64,000 nt of DNA from contig NZ_JACIJD010000002.1 in the NCBI RefSeq assembly GCF_014199205.1, positions 248,001-312,000 of the forward strand, given 5' to 3'. A program made the translations under genes and the position numbers. Below, piece after piece: positions 7,406-16,326 of the stretch. Position 1 is the stretch's first letter. Every line of letters begins with the position of its first letter. Source of the stretch: Muricoccus pecuniae (GTDB taxonomy: Bacteria; Pseudomonadota; Alphaproteobacteria; Acetobacterales; Acetobacteraceae). The notes below the pieces were generated by a model, which did no database searches, was not told where the DNA came from, and was given only the letters and a program-made list of their open reading frames with translations.

Positions 7406-8802
7406 TCGCGCATCACCTCCTCCTCCGTGAAGCCGCCGCTGGGCGGGGCCTCGATGGCGAGGGCGGGGTCTCCCGCGGTGGTGCCGCCATAGAGCGTTTC
7501 GGGAAGCCAGGTGACGAGCTCGGGCACGAAGTACATCACCACCATCGTCGCCACGACGATGTAGATGAAGGGCATCACGCCGGCGAAGATATCCTCCAGC
7601 CGCACGTGCTTCGGCGCCACGCCCTTGAGGTAGAAGGTCGCCATGGCGACGGGGGGCGAGAGGAAGGAGGTCTGGAGGTTGAGGGCGATCATCACCCCGA
7701 AGAAGAGGGGGGAGACGCCGAAATCGTCCAGCAGCGGCAGGAAGATCGGGACGAAGATCACGATGATCTCCGTCCATTCCAGCGGCCAGCCGAGCACGAA
7801 GATGATGGCCTGGGCGAGGATCATGAAGGTGAAGGAGTTCAGCGGGAGGGACTTCACGAACTCCTCGACCACCGACTGGCCGCCGAGATAGCCGAAGACC
7901 GAGGAGAAGATGTAGGAGCCGACGAAGAGCCAGCACACCATCGCCGATGTGCGCGCCGTCAGGTACACGCTCTCCCGCAGCTTGGCCCAGGTGAAGGCGC
8001 GGTAGACCACGGCCAGCACGACAGCACCGAGGCTGCCCATCGCCGCCGCCTCGCTCGGCGTGGCCAGCCCCATCAGGATGGCGCCGAGGACGGCCGCGAT
8101 CAGGAGGGCGAGCGGCACGAAGGATGTGACGAGCGCGATCACGAGTTGGCCGGTGGGAACGTTGCGCTGCTCCGGCGGCAGGGGCGGCGCGACCTGCGGC
8201 TTCAGCATCGCCAGGATGATGACGTAGAGCATGTAGCAGATGGCCAGCGCGACGCCCGGGATGAAGGCCGCGGCGTAGAGCTGCACCACCGAGACGCCCG
8301 CCGTCGCGCCGTAGAGGATGAGCATGATCGAGGGCGGGATGAGGATGCCCAGGCACCCGCCCGCGCAGGTGACGCCCGCGGCCAGCCGCACGTCGTAGCC
8401 GGCCTTCAGCATGGCGGGGAAGGCGAGCAGCCCCATCAGCGTCACCACCGCGCCCACGATGCCGGTCGCCGTGGCGAAGAGCGCGCAGGTGGCGAGGGTC
8501 GCGACGGCGAGGCTGCCGGGAATGTTGCCCGATGCCATCTGCAAGGCGCGGAACAATCGGTCGAGGATGTTCGCCCGCTCGATGACGTAGCCCATGAAGA
8601 CGAAGAGCGGGACGGAGATGAGCACGTCGTTCGCCATCACCGCGTAGGTGCGCTGCACCAGCAGGTCGAAGACGCGGTCGCCCATGCCGAGATAGCCGAA
8701 GGCGAGCCCCATCGCCATCAACGTGAAGGCGATGGGGAAGCCCAGCAGGATGAAGAACAGGAACAGCCCGAGCATCGTCAGGCCGAGGGCGGGATCGCTC
8801 AT
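7402..8802 (-). CDS. dctM: TRAP transporter large permease (DctM)
   Basis: A 466-residue polytopic membrane protein, the transport subunit of a tripartite ATP-independent periplasmic importer that uses a Na+ gradient. About 12-13 hydrophobic segments are visible, starting with LGLTMLGLFLFFILLGFPIA. The CAGGCLGILIPPSIMLILYG stretch near 145-165 carries the conserved GxxIPPS signature, and NLQTSFLSPPVA near 384 is the second-repeat equivalent. It is the third gene of dctP-dctQ-dctM, 34 bases after dctQ, and overlaps the following hydratase-like gene by four bases. Length is slightly above the usual 425-440 residues because of an extended loop near 195-205 and a C-terminal tail. Confidence 0.95.
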   Translation of the reverse strand: MSDPALGLTMLGLFLFFILLGFPIAFTLMAMGLAFGYLGMGDRVFDLLVQRTYAVMANDVLISVPLFVFMGYVIERANILDRLFRALQMASGNIPGSLAVATLATCALFATATGIVGAVVTLMGLLAFPAMLKAGYDVRLAAGVTCAGGCLGILIPPSIMLILYGATAGVSVVQLYAAAFIPGVALAICYMLYVIILAMLKPQVAPPLPPEQRNVPTGQLVIALVTSFVPLALLIAAVLGAILMGLATPSEAAAMGSLGAVVLAVVYRAFTWAKLRESVYLTARTSAMVCWLFVGSYIFSSVFGYLGGQSVVEEFVKSLPLNSFTFMILAQAIIFVLGWPLEWTEIIVIFVPIFLPLLDDFGVSPLFFGVMIALNLQTSFLSPPVAMATFYLKGVAPKHVRLEDIFAGVMPFIYIVVATMVVMYFVPELVTWLPETLYGGTTAGDPALAIEAPPSGGFTEEEVMRE

Positions 8803-8836
8803 CGTGCGGCGTCGTCTCGCTCGGGTTCGGGTTGCT

Positions 8837-9511
8837 TCAACGGCCGTCCTGCTGGTCGCCCGCGCGCTCCTTCGGTGCCGCCTCGGCCGGCGGGCTCACT
8901 CCCACGTCCCGGCCGCGCGCGAGATCGGCGGCCAGGGCCTCCGCGCCCCGCGCCTCCGCCTGGGCGAGGATAAGCTGGTCCAGCTCCTCTACGTCCGAGA
9001 GGCGCTGGGGCCACTCGCCCTCGCGAATGCAGCGGATGCAGCGCACCACCTCCACGAGCCCCTGCAGCAGCAGCAGCAAGCCGACGAGCGGGATGAGGAA
9101 CTTGAAGGGCCAGATCACCGGCCCCGTCGGCGAGAACATGGAGCGCTCGTTCTGCCGGTAGCTCTCCTCGAAGAAGTGCAGCCCGGAGATCATGAAAGCG
9201 AAGATCGCGGGGAAGAAGAACAGGATGTAGAGAACGAGGTCGAGCGTCGCCTGCCGGCGCGGCGCCAACATGCGGTAGAGGAAGTCGCCGCGGACATGCC
9301 CGTTGCGCGACAGCGCATAGGCCCCTGCCATCATGAACAGCGTGCCGTAGAGCATGTAGCTCACGTCGTAGCCCCAGGTCGTCGGCGCGCGGAAGGCGTA
9401 ACGGGCGACCACCTCGTAGGTGACGACGAGGGTGAGAGCGACGATGCACCAGGCAAAGACCTGGCCGACGATGGTGGAGAGGCGGTCTATCCCCAGCAGG
9501 ATGCGCTGCAT
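8837..9511 (-). CDS. dctQ: TRAP transporter small permease (DctQ)
   Basis: A 224-residue membrane protein with four hydrophobic segments, including QVFAWCIVALTLVVTYEVV and FKFLIPLVGLLLLLQGLVEVV. The TM1-end signature VVARYAFRAPTTWGYDVS (E/R-x-x-R-Y-x-F-x-x-x-x-x-W) is typical of DctQ. The last 60 residues form a charged, Ala/Glu-rich cytoplasmic tail that is longer than in most small permeases. It docks with DctM and lies between dctP (53 bases upstream) and dctM (34 bases downstream) on the minus strand. Confidence 0.93.
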   Translation of the reverse strand: MQRILLGIDRLSTIVGQVFAWCIVALTLVVTYEVVARYAFRAPTTWGYDVSYMLYGTLFMMAGAYALSRNGHVRGDFLYRMLAPRRQATLDLVLYILFFFPAIFAFMISGLHFFEESYRQNERSMFSPTGPVIWPFKFLIPLVGLLLLLQGLVEVVRCIRCIREGEWPQRLSDVEELDQLILAQAEARGAEALAADLARGRDVGVSPPAEAAPKERAGDQQDGR

Positions 9512-9564
9512 GACGCTCCTTCAACGGCGAGCGACCGGCGGGGCGCGCGGCCCCGCCGGCGGCA

Positions 9565-10704
9565 TCACCCGCGATTGGTGAAGAAGTGGTTGTAGGAGAC
9601 GACCTGGCTCGCCTCGTAGCGCAGGAAGAAGTTGCCCACGCGGCGGCACCATTCCCGCTGGCTGTCGCAGACCTTCTTGAAGAAGGGGCCGTTGGTAGGG
9701 GTGGAGTTGTCGCCCTCCAGCCGCGCGATCACGGCGTTCCAGGCCTGGAGCTGCGCGTCCAGCACGGGGCGGGGCAGGGGGCGGGCCTGCACGCCCTGGC
9801 GCTGGGTCATCTCCAGCAGGTCCTTGGAGTAGCGGTCCTGCAGCTTCCAGGACATGTCGGCCGAGGCCGCCTCCGCGCCGTGGCGGATGATGGCCTGCAG
9901 CTCGGCTGGCAGGCTCTCGTACTTCTGGCGGTTGAACAGGATCTCGAAGCTCTCCACCCGCTGGTGGTAGCTCTGGAGCATGTAGGCCTTGGCCACGTCG
10001 GGGAAGCCGAGGACGCGGTCGGATGAGGGGTTGTTGAACTCCGCCCCGTCGATCACCCCGCGCTCCAGCGCCGGCACGATCTCGCCGCCGGGAAGGGAGA
10101 CGACGGCCGCGCCCATCTCCGCCATCAGATCCGCCGCGAGGCCGACGGTGCGGTACTTCAGGCCACGGATCTGGTCGGGCCGCTCGATCGGGTTCTTGAA
10201 CCAGCCGAAGGGCTGCGTCGGCATCGGGCCGGAGAGGAAGCCGACGACGTTCACCTTCAGGACGTCGTGCAGAAGCTCCTTGTACAGGGCCTCGCCGCCG
10301 CCGTGGTAGAACCAGCCGAGCATCTGGTTGGCGTCCCCGAACCAGGGCGGGGTGGTGCCGAAGAGCGAGAAGGCCTTGTTCTTGCCGAACCAGTAGGCCG
10401 CGACGCCGTGCCCGCCATCCAGCGTGCCGGCATGCACGGCATCCAGCACCTGGAAGGCGCCGACGACGGCGCCGGCCGCCAGCAGCTCCACCCGCAGCCG
10501 GCCGCCGGCCATGCGGTTCACCCGCTCCACATAGTCCTGGGCGAATTCATGGAAGATGTCGCGCTGCGGCCAGGTGGACTGGAAACGGAGGGTGGTGGTC
10601 TGGGCGCGGCTCACGCTCGGCGTGGCAAGAACGGCGGCACCGGTTGCGCCGACGGCGGCGGCGCGCAGCAGGCCGCGGCGGCCTGCCCCTTTCTTCTCGG
10701 ACAT
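9565..10704 (-). CDS. dctP: TRAP transporter substrate-binding protein (DctP type)
   Basis: A 379-residue periplasmic solute receptor. Its N-terminus carries a twin-arginine export signal (GRRGLLRAAAVGATGAAVLA, then SRAQ before the mature part). The mature domain shows TRAP receptor features: LRFQSTWPQRDIFHEFAQD, AGTLDGGHG, the carboxylate-clamp region with RGLKYRTVGLAADLM, and VIDGAEFNNPSSDRVLG. This subgroup resembles receptors for 2-oxo acids such as TakP rather than C4-dicarboxylate DctP; that is inference from the sequence pattern. ATG 10704 has AAGGGAG five bases upstream; an in-frame ATG at 10728 lacks one. It is first in the dctPQM-hydratase unit. Confidence 0.92.
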   Translation of the reverse strand: MSEKKGAGRRGLLRAAAVGATGAAVLATPSVSRAQTTTLRFQSTWPQRDIFHEFAQDYVERVNRMAGGRLRVELLAAGAVVGAFQVLDAVHAGTLDGGHGVAAYWFGKNKAFSLFGTTPPWFGDANQMLGWFYHGGGEALYKELLHDVLKVNVVGFLSGPMPTQPFGWFKNPIERPDQIRGLKYRTVGLAADLMAEMGAAVVSLPGGEIVPALERGVIDGAEFNNPSSDRVLGFPDVAKAYMLQSYHQRVESFEILFNRQKYESLPAELQAIIRHGAEAASADMSWKLQDRYSKDLLEMTQRQGVQARPLPRPVLDAQLQAWNAVIARLEGDNSTPTNGPFFKKVCDSQREWCRRVGNFFLRYEASQVVSYNHFFTNRG

Positions 10705-10799
10705 CGAAGCTCCCTTGCGGCGCGGCATCTATCGGCCGCGTCCGCGGGGAGCCTGCCCGAGGAACTAACCCCGGTGCAACAATTTCGTCGGGGCCCGGA

Positions 10800-11627
10800 T
10801 CATTTGTCGACGAAGGCGCGTTCCACCACGAAGTGCCCGGGCTCATGGGCGCTGCCCTCGCGCATGCCGATCGCTTCGAGGCGCGCGCGGGTGTCGACGA
10901 GCATCTCGGGCGAGCCGCAGAGCATCAGGCGGTCGTCCTCGGGCGAGAGGGGGGGCAGGCCGAGATCGGCGTAGATCCTGCCGCTGTCCATCAGCTCGGT
11001 GATCCGGCCGCGCGTCGGGAACTCCTCGCGGGTGACGCTGGGATAGTAGACCAGGCCCTCGCGGACCATCTCGCCCAGGAACTCGTGCTCCATCAGGTCC
11101 TTGGTGATGTATTCGCGATAGGCCAGCTCCTCCACCTCGCGCACGGTGTGGGTGACGATCACCTTCTCGAAGCGGTCATAGGCCTCGGGCTCGCGGATGA
11201 GGGACATGAAGGGCGCGAGCCCCGTGCCGGTGGAGAGGAACCACAGGCGCTTGCCGGGCAGCAGGTTGTCCAGCAGCAGCGTGCCGACGGGCTTGCGGTT
11301 GATCAGCACCGTGTCGCCGGGCCGGATGTTCTGCAGCCGAGAGGTGAGCGGCCCGTCCTGCACCTTGATGGAGAGGAACTCCAGCGTCTCCTCCCAGGGC
11401 GGCGAGGCGACGGAATAGGCCCGCATGAGCGGCTTGCCGTCCACCATCAGCCCGATCATCGCGAACTGCCCGGCCTGGAAGCGGAAGCCCGGGTCCCGCG
11501 TGCAGCGGAAGGAGAAGAGCCGGTCCGTCCAGTGGCGGACATCCAGCACCGTCTCGTTCAGGAAGGCGGACATGGCGGGCCGCTTGGGGTCCGGTCCGGT
11601 CTTGGAGGGGGAGGCGTCGTTCGGCAT
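10800..11627 (-). CDS. fpr: Ferredoxin/flavodoxin--NADP+ reductase
   Basis: A 275-residue FAD enzyme transferring electrons between NADPH and ferredoxin or flavodoxin. The FAD-binding motif RAYSVASPP, the pyrophosphate segment LINRKPVGTLLLDNL, the NADP motif STGTGLAPFMSLIRE, LCGSPEM and the C-terminal VVERAFVDK (usual FPR ending) are all visible. It is of the bacterial subclass (about 257 residues). The start is uncertain: ATG 11627 gives an 18-residue Pro/Lys-rich lead, whereas ATG 11573 (MSAFLNETVL) gives the family length; neither has a strong ribosome site. It is divergent from the GNAT gene at 11709. Likely roles are oxidative-stress defence or Fe-S assembly. Confidence 0.9.
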   Translation of the reverse strand: MPNDASPSKTGPDPKRPAMSAFLNETVLDVRHWTDRLFSFRCTRDPGFRFQAGQFAMIGLMVDGKPLMRAYSVASPPWEETLEFLSIKVQDGPLTSRLQNIRPGDTVLINRKPVGTLLLDNLLPGKRLWFLSTGTGLAPFMSLIREPEAYDRFEKVIVTHTVREVEELAYREYITKDLMEHEFLGEMVREGLVYYPSVTREEFPTRGRITELMDSGRIYADLGLPPLSPEDDRLMLCGSPEMLVDTRARLEAIGMREGSAHEPGHFVVERAFVDK

Positions 11628-11708
11628 GGCGGGACGGTATGGGGTGAGGGCGCCGCTTGTGCAATGCGGCAACTTGTGGGTGCGCCCATGCCCCGTCAGC
11701 ATCCCGCC

Positions 11709-12422
11709 ATGCCCGATTCGCCGCCCCTCGGCCCCGAGGTCGACCCGACGCCCCGGCCCCTGCCGGCCCGCACCCCCCATGAGGGGGTGAGCGTGACGCT
11801 CGAACCCCTGCACACCCGCCACGCGGCGGAGCTGTGGGAGGCGTCCCGGGCGCCAGGGGCGGAGCCGGGCTGGGCCTATCTCGGCTACGGCCCCTTCCCG
11901 GACGAGGGCGCCATGCGCCGCCACGTCGCCGCCTTCGCCGCCCAGCACGACCCCATGGCCTGGGCGGTCCGGCAGAAGGCGACCGGCACGGCCGATGGCT
12001 GGCTGACGCTGATGGAGATCTTCCCGGCGGATGCGGCGATCGAGCTGGGCCATATCTGGTTCTCCCCCCGGCTCCAGCGCACGCGCGCCGCGACCGAGGC
12101 GATGTTCCTGCTCATGCGCCACGCCATGGACGATCTCGGCTACCGCCGGCTCGTCTGGAAGTGCCACGCCCTCAACGCGCCCTCCCGCGCCGCGGCCGCC
12201 CGGCTCGGCTTCCGCTACGAGGGCACGCTGCGTGCGATCAAGGTGATCAAGGGCCGGCTGCGGGACACGGCGCAGTTCTCCATCCTGGCGGAGGAGTGGC
12301 CGGCCCGGCGCGAGGCGGTCGCCGCCTGGCTGGACGAGGTCAACTGGGGGCCGGACGGCCGCCCCCTGGCGCCGCTCGCCCGCGCGGCACATTCGCCGCT
12401 GCCCTGGGTGGCGGAGGGCTGA
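11709..12422 (+). CDS. GNAT family N-acetyltransferase (RimJ/RimL-like)
   Basis: A 237-residue GNAT-fold acetyl-CoA-dependent transferase. The order is typical of the RimJ-like group: VTLEPLHTRHAAELWEA, ELGHIWFSPRLQRTRAATEAMFLLMRHAMDDLGYRRLVWKCHALNAPSRAAAARLGFRYEGTLR split across about residues 115-178, with the N-A-x-S-x-x-x-A-x-x-L-G-F motif-A/B end clearly present. ATG 11709 is chosen; two further in-frame ATGs lie upstream without ribosome sites. It stands divergent to fpr. Substrate (protein N-terminus or small amine) unknown. Confidence 0.85.
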   Translation: MPDSPPLGPEVDPTPRPLPARTPHEGVSVTLEPLHTRHAAELWEASRAPGAEPGWAYLGYGPFPDEGAMRRHVAAFAAQHDPMAWAVRQKATGTADGWLTLMEIFPADAAIELGHIWFSPRLQRTRAATEAMFLLMRHAMDDLGYRRLVWKCHALNAPSRAAAARLGFRYEGTLRAIKVIKGRLRDTAQFSILAEEWPARREAVAAWLDEVNWGPDGRPLAPLARAAHSPLPWVAEG

Positions 12423-12481
12423 GCGGCGGGGCTTGCGGCGGGGCTTGCAACAGGGCTTGCGGTGAGGCGCCCCGGCACGAG

Positions 12482-12931
12482 ATGCCCGGCATGAACGACG
12501 CCCTGCCCAGCCCCGCCCGCATCCTCGGCCCCGCGGGGCTGATCCCCTTCGCCGGGCTGGCCCTGGCCGCGCTCCTCCTGCCGGAGTGGCGCAGCCTCGC
12601 CCTCATCGCGCTGCTCGCCTACGGGGCGACGATCGCCTCCTTCCTCGGCGCCGTTCACTGGGGCCTGGCGCTGCACCCGGCACCGGGGGAGGAAGGGGCG
12701 GCCTGGGGGCGCATGGGGCTCGGCGTGGTGCCGTCCCTGCTGGCCTGGGTGGCGCTGCTCCTCCCGCTCGGGCCGGGCCTGCTCGCCCTGGCGGCCATCC
12801 TCCTCGCCACGGCGCTGGCCGAGACGCTGGCGGCGCGGCGCGGGCTGGTGCCGGGCCCCTACCTCCGGCTGCGCTGGGGGCTGAGCCTCGGCGCGGCGGC
12901 CTGCCTTCTTCTCGGCGCCGCCATCGCCTGA
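12482..12931 (+). CDS. DUF3429 domain integral membrane protein
   Basis: A 149-residue protein with about five hydrophobic helices. It matches the DUF3429/TMEM69-like pattern: GPAGLIPFAGLALAALLL, then ALLAYGATIASFLGAVHWGLAL (Y-G-A-x-I-x-S-F-L-G-x-x-H-W-G) near 46-64, and C-terminal PYLRLRWGLS. The conserved His/Trp pair is present. The family has no established biochemical role. ATG 12482 is used, though an in-frame ATG at 12491 is equally possible. It lies 59 bases after the GNAT gene on the same strand. Confidence 0.8.
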   Translation: MPGMNDALPSPARILGPAGLIPFAGLALAALLLPEWRSLALIALLAYGATIASFLGAVHWGLALHPAPGEEGAAWGRMGLGVVPSLLAWVALLLPLGPGLLALAAILLATALAETLAARRGLVPGPYLRLRWGLSLGAAACLLLGAAIA

Positions 12932-13025
12932 GGGGCGCGGCGACACGGCTTCGTCATCTCCCTGTCAAACCGGCGCAACGCGGCGGCCCTAACCCCCGGC
13001 CCGACCTCTTGGGGGAATCAGAGAC

Positions 13026-14396
13026 ATGCGCGCCATCCTCATGGCATCCGCCGCCCTGCTGGCCCTGGCCGGTGCCGCCCGGGCCGACCAGCGTTTCGAG
13101 GCGGTGCTCGAGGGGCAGGCCATCCTGCCCGCCAACACCCTCGTGCAGCCCCCGGCCGATGCCCCGGCCGATGCAAGGGTGGCCGGGAAGTTCGCGGGCC
13201 CTGGCAACCGCCGCGTGGACGCCGCAGGCAGCATCGCCGGCACCACCGGCCCCGCGCCGAACGGCCGCCCGACCGGCCTCTCCTTTCCCTTCCAGGGGCA
13301 GGCCGTGCAGGGCTTCTCCGGCATCAAGCCCGTGGGGGGCGAGCCCGGCGCCTACTGGGTGCTGACGGACAACGGCTTCGGCAACAAGCGCAACTCCCCG
13401 GACGCGCTGCTGATGCTCCACAAGATCCGCCCGGATTTCCGCACGGGCGCCGTGGCCGTGGAGCGCACGATCTTCCTCTCGGACCCCGAGCGCCGCGTGC
13501 CCTTCCGCATCGCGCATGAGGGGACGGAGCGCCGCTACCTCACCGGAAGCGACTTCGACATCGAGAGCATCCAGCCCGTGGGCGGCGGCTTCTGGATCGG
13601 CGACGAGTTCGGCCCCTTCCTCATCCAGGTCGATGGCGAGGGCCGGGTGCAGCGCGTGGTGGAGACGGTGGTGGACGGCCGCCCCATCCGCAGCCCCGAC
13701 CACCCCGACCTCTCCCTGCCCGCGAGCCCGACGGCGACGGTCGCCTTCGAGGCCCAGCGCAGCGGCGGCTATGAGGGCCTGGCCGCGAGCCCGGACGGCA
13801 GCCGCCTCTACGCCCTGCTGGAGAAGCCCCTCTTCGCCGGGGCCGGCGCGGCGGAGGGCCCCTTCCTCCGCATCGTCGAGTTCGACACCGCCCGCGGCGC
13901 CTGGACCGGCCGGGTGCTGCGCTTCCGCCTGGCCGAGGGCGCGACCTCGATCGGCGACTTCAACATGGTGGACGACCGCCGCGCCCTGGTGATCGAGCGC
14001 GACGACGGGGAGGGCGATCCCGCCCGCGCCTGCACCGCCGGCACGGCCCCGCCCGCCTGCTTCCACAGCCCGGCGAAGGTGAAGCGGATCTCGCTCGTCG
14101 ATCTCGGCGAGGCCGATGCGGAGGGCTTCGTGCGCAAGATCGGCCATATCGACCTCATGGCCATCCGCGACCCCGAGGGCGTCGCCCGCCAGCGCGGCGA
14201 CATCGCCCCCGACGCGCCGCGCGACCGCTTCGCCTTCCCCTTCTTCACGATCGAGAACGTGGCGGTGGTGGATGCGGACCACATCATCGTGGGCAACGAC
14301 AACAACCTGCCCTTCAGCGCCGGCCGCCACCTGACCCGGGCGGACGACAACGAGCTGATCCTGCTGCGCGTGCCGGAGTTCCTGCGCGCCCGCTGA
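13026..14396 (+). CDS. Esterase-like activity of phytase family protein
   Basis: A 456-residue secreted protein. It has a signal peptide (MRAILMASAALLALAGAARA, cleavage around residue 20) and then a beta-propeller-like domain of the phytase-like/esterase-like family. Blocks visible are GFSGIKPVGGEPGAYWVLTDNGFG split near 98-121, FDIESIQPVGGGFWIGDEFGP, GYEGLAASPDGSRLYALLEKP, and C-terminal TIENVAVVDADHIIVGNDNNLP. These Asp/Glu-rich loops are the probable metal sites. The family is thought to be periplasmic or extracellular phosphoesterases; substrate untested. Ribosome site GGGGG lies about 10 bases upstream of ATG 13026. It stands alone between DUF3429 and the amidase. Confidence 0.85.
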   Translation: MRAILMASAALLALAGAARADQRFEAVLEGQAILPANTLVQPPADAPADARVAGKFAGPGNRRVDAAGSIAGTTGPAPNGRPTGLSFPFQGQAVQGFSGIKPVGGEPGAYWVLTDNGFGNKRNSPDALLMLHKIRPDFRTGAVAVERTIFLSDPERRVPFRIAHEGTERRYLTGSDFDIESIQPVGGGFWIGDEFGPFLIQVDGEGRVQRVVETVVDGRPIRSPDHPDLSLPASPTATVAFEAQRSGGYEGLAASPDGSRLYALLEKPLFAGAGAAEGPFLRIVEFDTARGAWTGRVLRFRLAEGATSIGDFNMVDDRRALVIERDDGEGDPARACTAGTAPPACFHSPAKVKRISLVDLGEADAEGFVRKIGHIDLMAIRDPEGVARQRGDIAPDAPRDRFAFPFFTIENVAVVDADHIIVGNDNNLPFSAGRHLTRADDNELILLRVPEFLRAR

Positions 14397-14532
14397 GGTT
14401 GCATTCCGGCTCCGGCGGGCGGCAGGTTCGCGCCGCCGCCGTTCCGGATGGCGCGGCTACTCGCGTTCCGGGCGGTAGACAGGAGGGTGCCCCTGCCGCA
14501 GCATTCCTCGGCACCACCAGAGGCGGGGATGA

Positions 14533-15723
14533 ATGGCGGACGAGGATCGCTGCAGCGGCTTCATGCCGGGGGAGAGGGCGGCCTTGCCGCACGCCCCGGC
14601 CGGGCCGCTGGCGGGCCTGACCTTCGCCGCCAAGGACCTGTTCGACGTCGCCGGCCACCCCACCACCTACGGCAACCCGGACTGGGCGCGCACGCATCCC
14701 CCGGCCGTCGCCACCGCGACGGCCGTCCTCGCCCTCGCCGAGGCGGGGGCGCGCTTTCTCGGCAAGACGAAGACGGTGGAGCTGGCCTTCGGGCTGACGG
14801 GGGAGAATGTCTGGTACGGCACCCCGCTGAACCCGGCGGCGCCGGACCGCTTCCCCGGCGGCTCCTCCTGCGGCAGCGCCTCGGTCGTGGCGCGGGGAGA
14901 GGCCGACATCGCCCTCGGCTCGGATACCGGCGGCTCCGTGCGGATCCCGGCCTCCTACTGCGGCATCTACGGCATCCGGCCCTCCTGGGGCGCCGTCTCG
15001 CTCGTGGGCGCGCGAGAGCTGGCGCCCAGCTTCGACACGGCGGGCTGGTTCGCCGCCCGCGCCTCGGCCCTGCGCCGCGCCGGGGAGGTGCTGCTGCCCG
15101 AGGGCGGGGAAGGCCCGCTCGGCCCGCCGCTGCGGGTGCAGGAAGCCTGGGTGAACGCCCAGCCCGCGGTCGCCACCGCCCTCAAGCCGGCGTTGGAGGC
15201 GGTGGAGAGCATCCTGGGCCCCTGCGTGCAGGTCTCGACCGTGCCGCACGCGCTGCCCTTCCTCTACGAGCAGTTCCGCTGCATCCAGGCCGAGGAGGCC
15301 TGGGCGACGCTGGGCGCATGGATCGCGCATGAATCGCCCCGATTCGGCCCGGGGGTGGGCGAGCGCTTCGCCCTCGCGCGGGACCTGGAGCCGGGCAAGG
15401 CCGCGGCCGCCCGTGCCTTCCGCCAGCGGTTCCGCCGGCGCCTGCTGGGGCTTCTCGGCGGCGGCGCGGTGATGGCCTACCCGACCTCGCCCCTCGTCGC
15501 GCCGCGGCTGGACTCCTCGCCGGCCGAGCAGCTCTGGGTGCGGGAGATCACCATCGGGGTCACGGCCATCGCCGGCATGGCCGGTCTCGCCGAGGTCTCG
15601 ATCCCCGCGGGCCGGGCGAACGGCGCCCCGGTCGGCCTTTCCCTCGTCGCGGCACCCGGGCGGGACCGGGCGCTGCTCGCCCTCGCGGAGAGGGTTGCGG
15701 AGAGGATGGGGCTGCCGGTCTGA
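14533..15723 (+). CDS. Amidase (amidase-signature family)
   Basis: A 396-residue hydrolase of amide bonds with the Ser-cisSer-Lys triad: Lys34 in FAAKDLFDV, cis-Ser111 in PGGSSCGSA, and nucleophile Ser135 in GSDTGGSVRIPA, spaced 77 and 24 residues as in the family. It is shorter than most (450-500) because the C-terminal half is compact. It ends in the normal EVSIPAGRANGAPVGLSLVA segment. GGCGGGGATGA precedes ATG 14533. The GatA role is unlikely because gatB/gatC are not adjacent and the length is short; it more likely acts on a small amide or carbamoyl substrate. It is followed by a GNAT gene 75 bases downstream. Confidence 0.88.
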   Translation: MADEDRCSGFMPGERAALPHAPAGPLAGLTFAAKDLFDVAGHPTTYGNPDWARTHPPAVATATAVLALAEAGARFLGKTKTVELAFGLTGENVWYGTPLNPAAPDRFPGGSSCGSASVVARGEADIALGSDTGGSVRIPASYCGIYGIRPSWGAVSLVGARELAPSFDTAGWFAARASALRRAGEVLLPEGGEGPLGPPLRVQEAWVNAQPAVATALKPALEAVESILGPCVQVSTVPHALPFLYEQFRCIQAEEAWATLGAWIAHESPRFGPGVGERFALARDLEPGKAAAARAFRQRFRRRLLGLLGGGAVMAYPTSPLVAPRLDSSPAEQLWVREITIGVTAIAGMAGLAEVSIPAGRANGAPVGLSLVAAPGRDRALLALAERVAERMGLPV

Positions 15724-15798
15724 CGCGCCGTTGGGATGGCCGATTCGGGGCAGGGGGGGGTGATTTCCCCGCCGCCCATTCTGCTCTAGGGGTCGTGC

Positions 15799-16317
15799 AT
15801 GCCGATTCGTGACGCCACGCCCGACGACGCTCCCGCCATGGCGGCGATCTACGCCCATCACGTGCTGCACGGCACCGGCACCTTCGAGGAGCAGCCTCCC
15901 GCGGCGGAGGAGATGGCCGCCCGCCTCGCCCGGATCGGCGCCGCCGGCCATGCCTGGATCGTGGTCGAGGAGGAGGGGACGATCCTCGGCTACGGCTACT
16001 TCAACAACTTCCACCCCCGCTCCGCCTATCGCCACACGGCGGAGGACTCCATCTACGTGCGCGACGACGTGCGCGGCCAGGGCGTGGGCAAGGCGCTGGT
16101 CGCCGAGCTTCTTCGCCGTGCCGAAGCGGCGGGTTTCCGCCAGATGGTCGCGGTGATCGGCGATTCGGAGAATGTCGGCTCGATCGGCCTGCACCTCTCC
16201 CTCGGCTTCAGGCAGGCCGGGACGCTGAAGGCCGTCGGCCTCAAGTTCGGGCGCTGGGTGGACGTGGTCTACATGCAGAAGGCGCTGGGCGAGGGCGAGC
16301 GCACCCTTGCCGGCTGA
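15799..16317 (+). CDS. GNAT N-acetyltransferase, phosphinothricin acetyltransferase-like
   Basis: A 172-residue acetyltransferase of the PAT/YncA group. It begins MPIRDATPDDAPAMAAIYAHHV with the typical Y-x-H-H/V, has GTGTFEEQPP near 27, and the acetyl-CoA loop DVRGQGVGKALVAELL near 94-109, then MVAVIGDSENVGSIGLHLSLGFRQAG split near 117-141 and a C-terminal GRWVDVVYMQKAL. Members acetylate L-phosphinothricin, methionine sulfoximine or related glutamate analogues; the native substrate here is not determinable. It is convergent with the CxCC protein gene, separated by only nine bases. Confidence 0.87.
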   Translation: MPIRDATPDDAPAMAAIYAHHVLHGTGTFEEQPPAAEEMAARLARIGAAGHAWIVVEEEGTILGYGYFNNFHPRSAYRHTAEDSIYVRDDVRGQGVGKALVAELLRRAEAAGFRQMVAVIGDSENVGSIGLHLSLGFRQAGTLKAVGLKFGRWVDVVYMQKALGEGERTLAG

Positions 16318-16326
16318 CCCCGGCGC

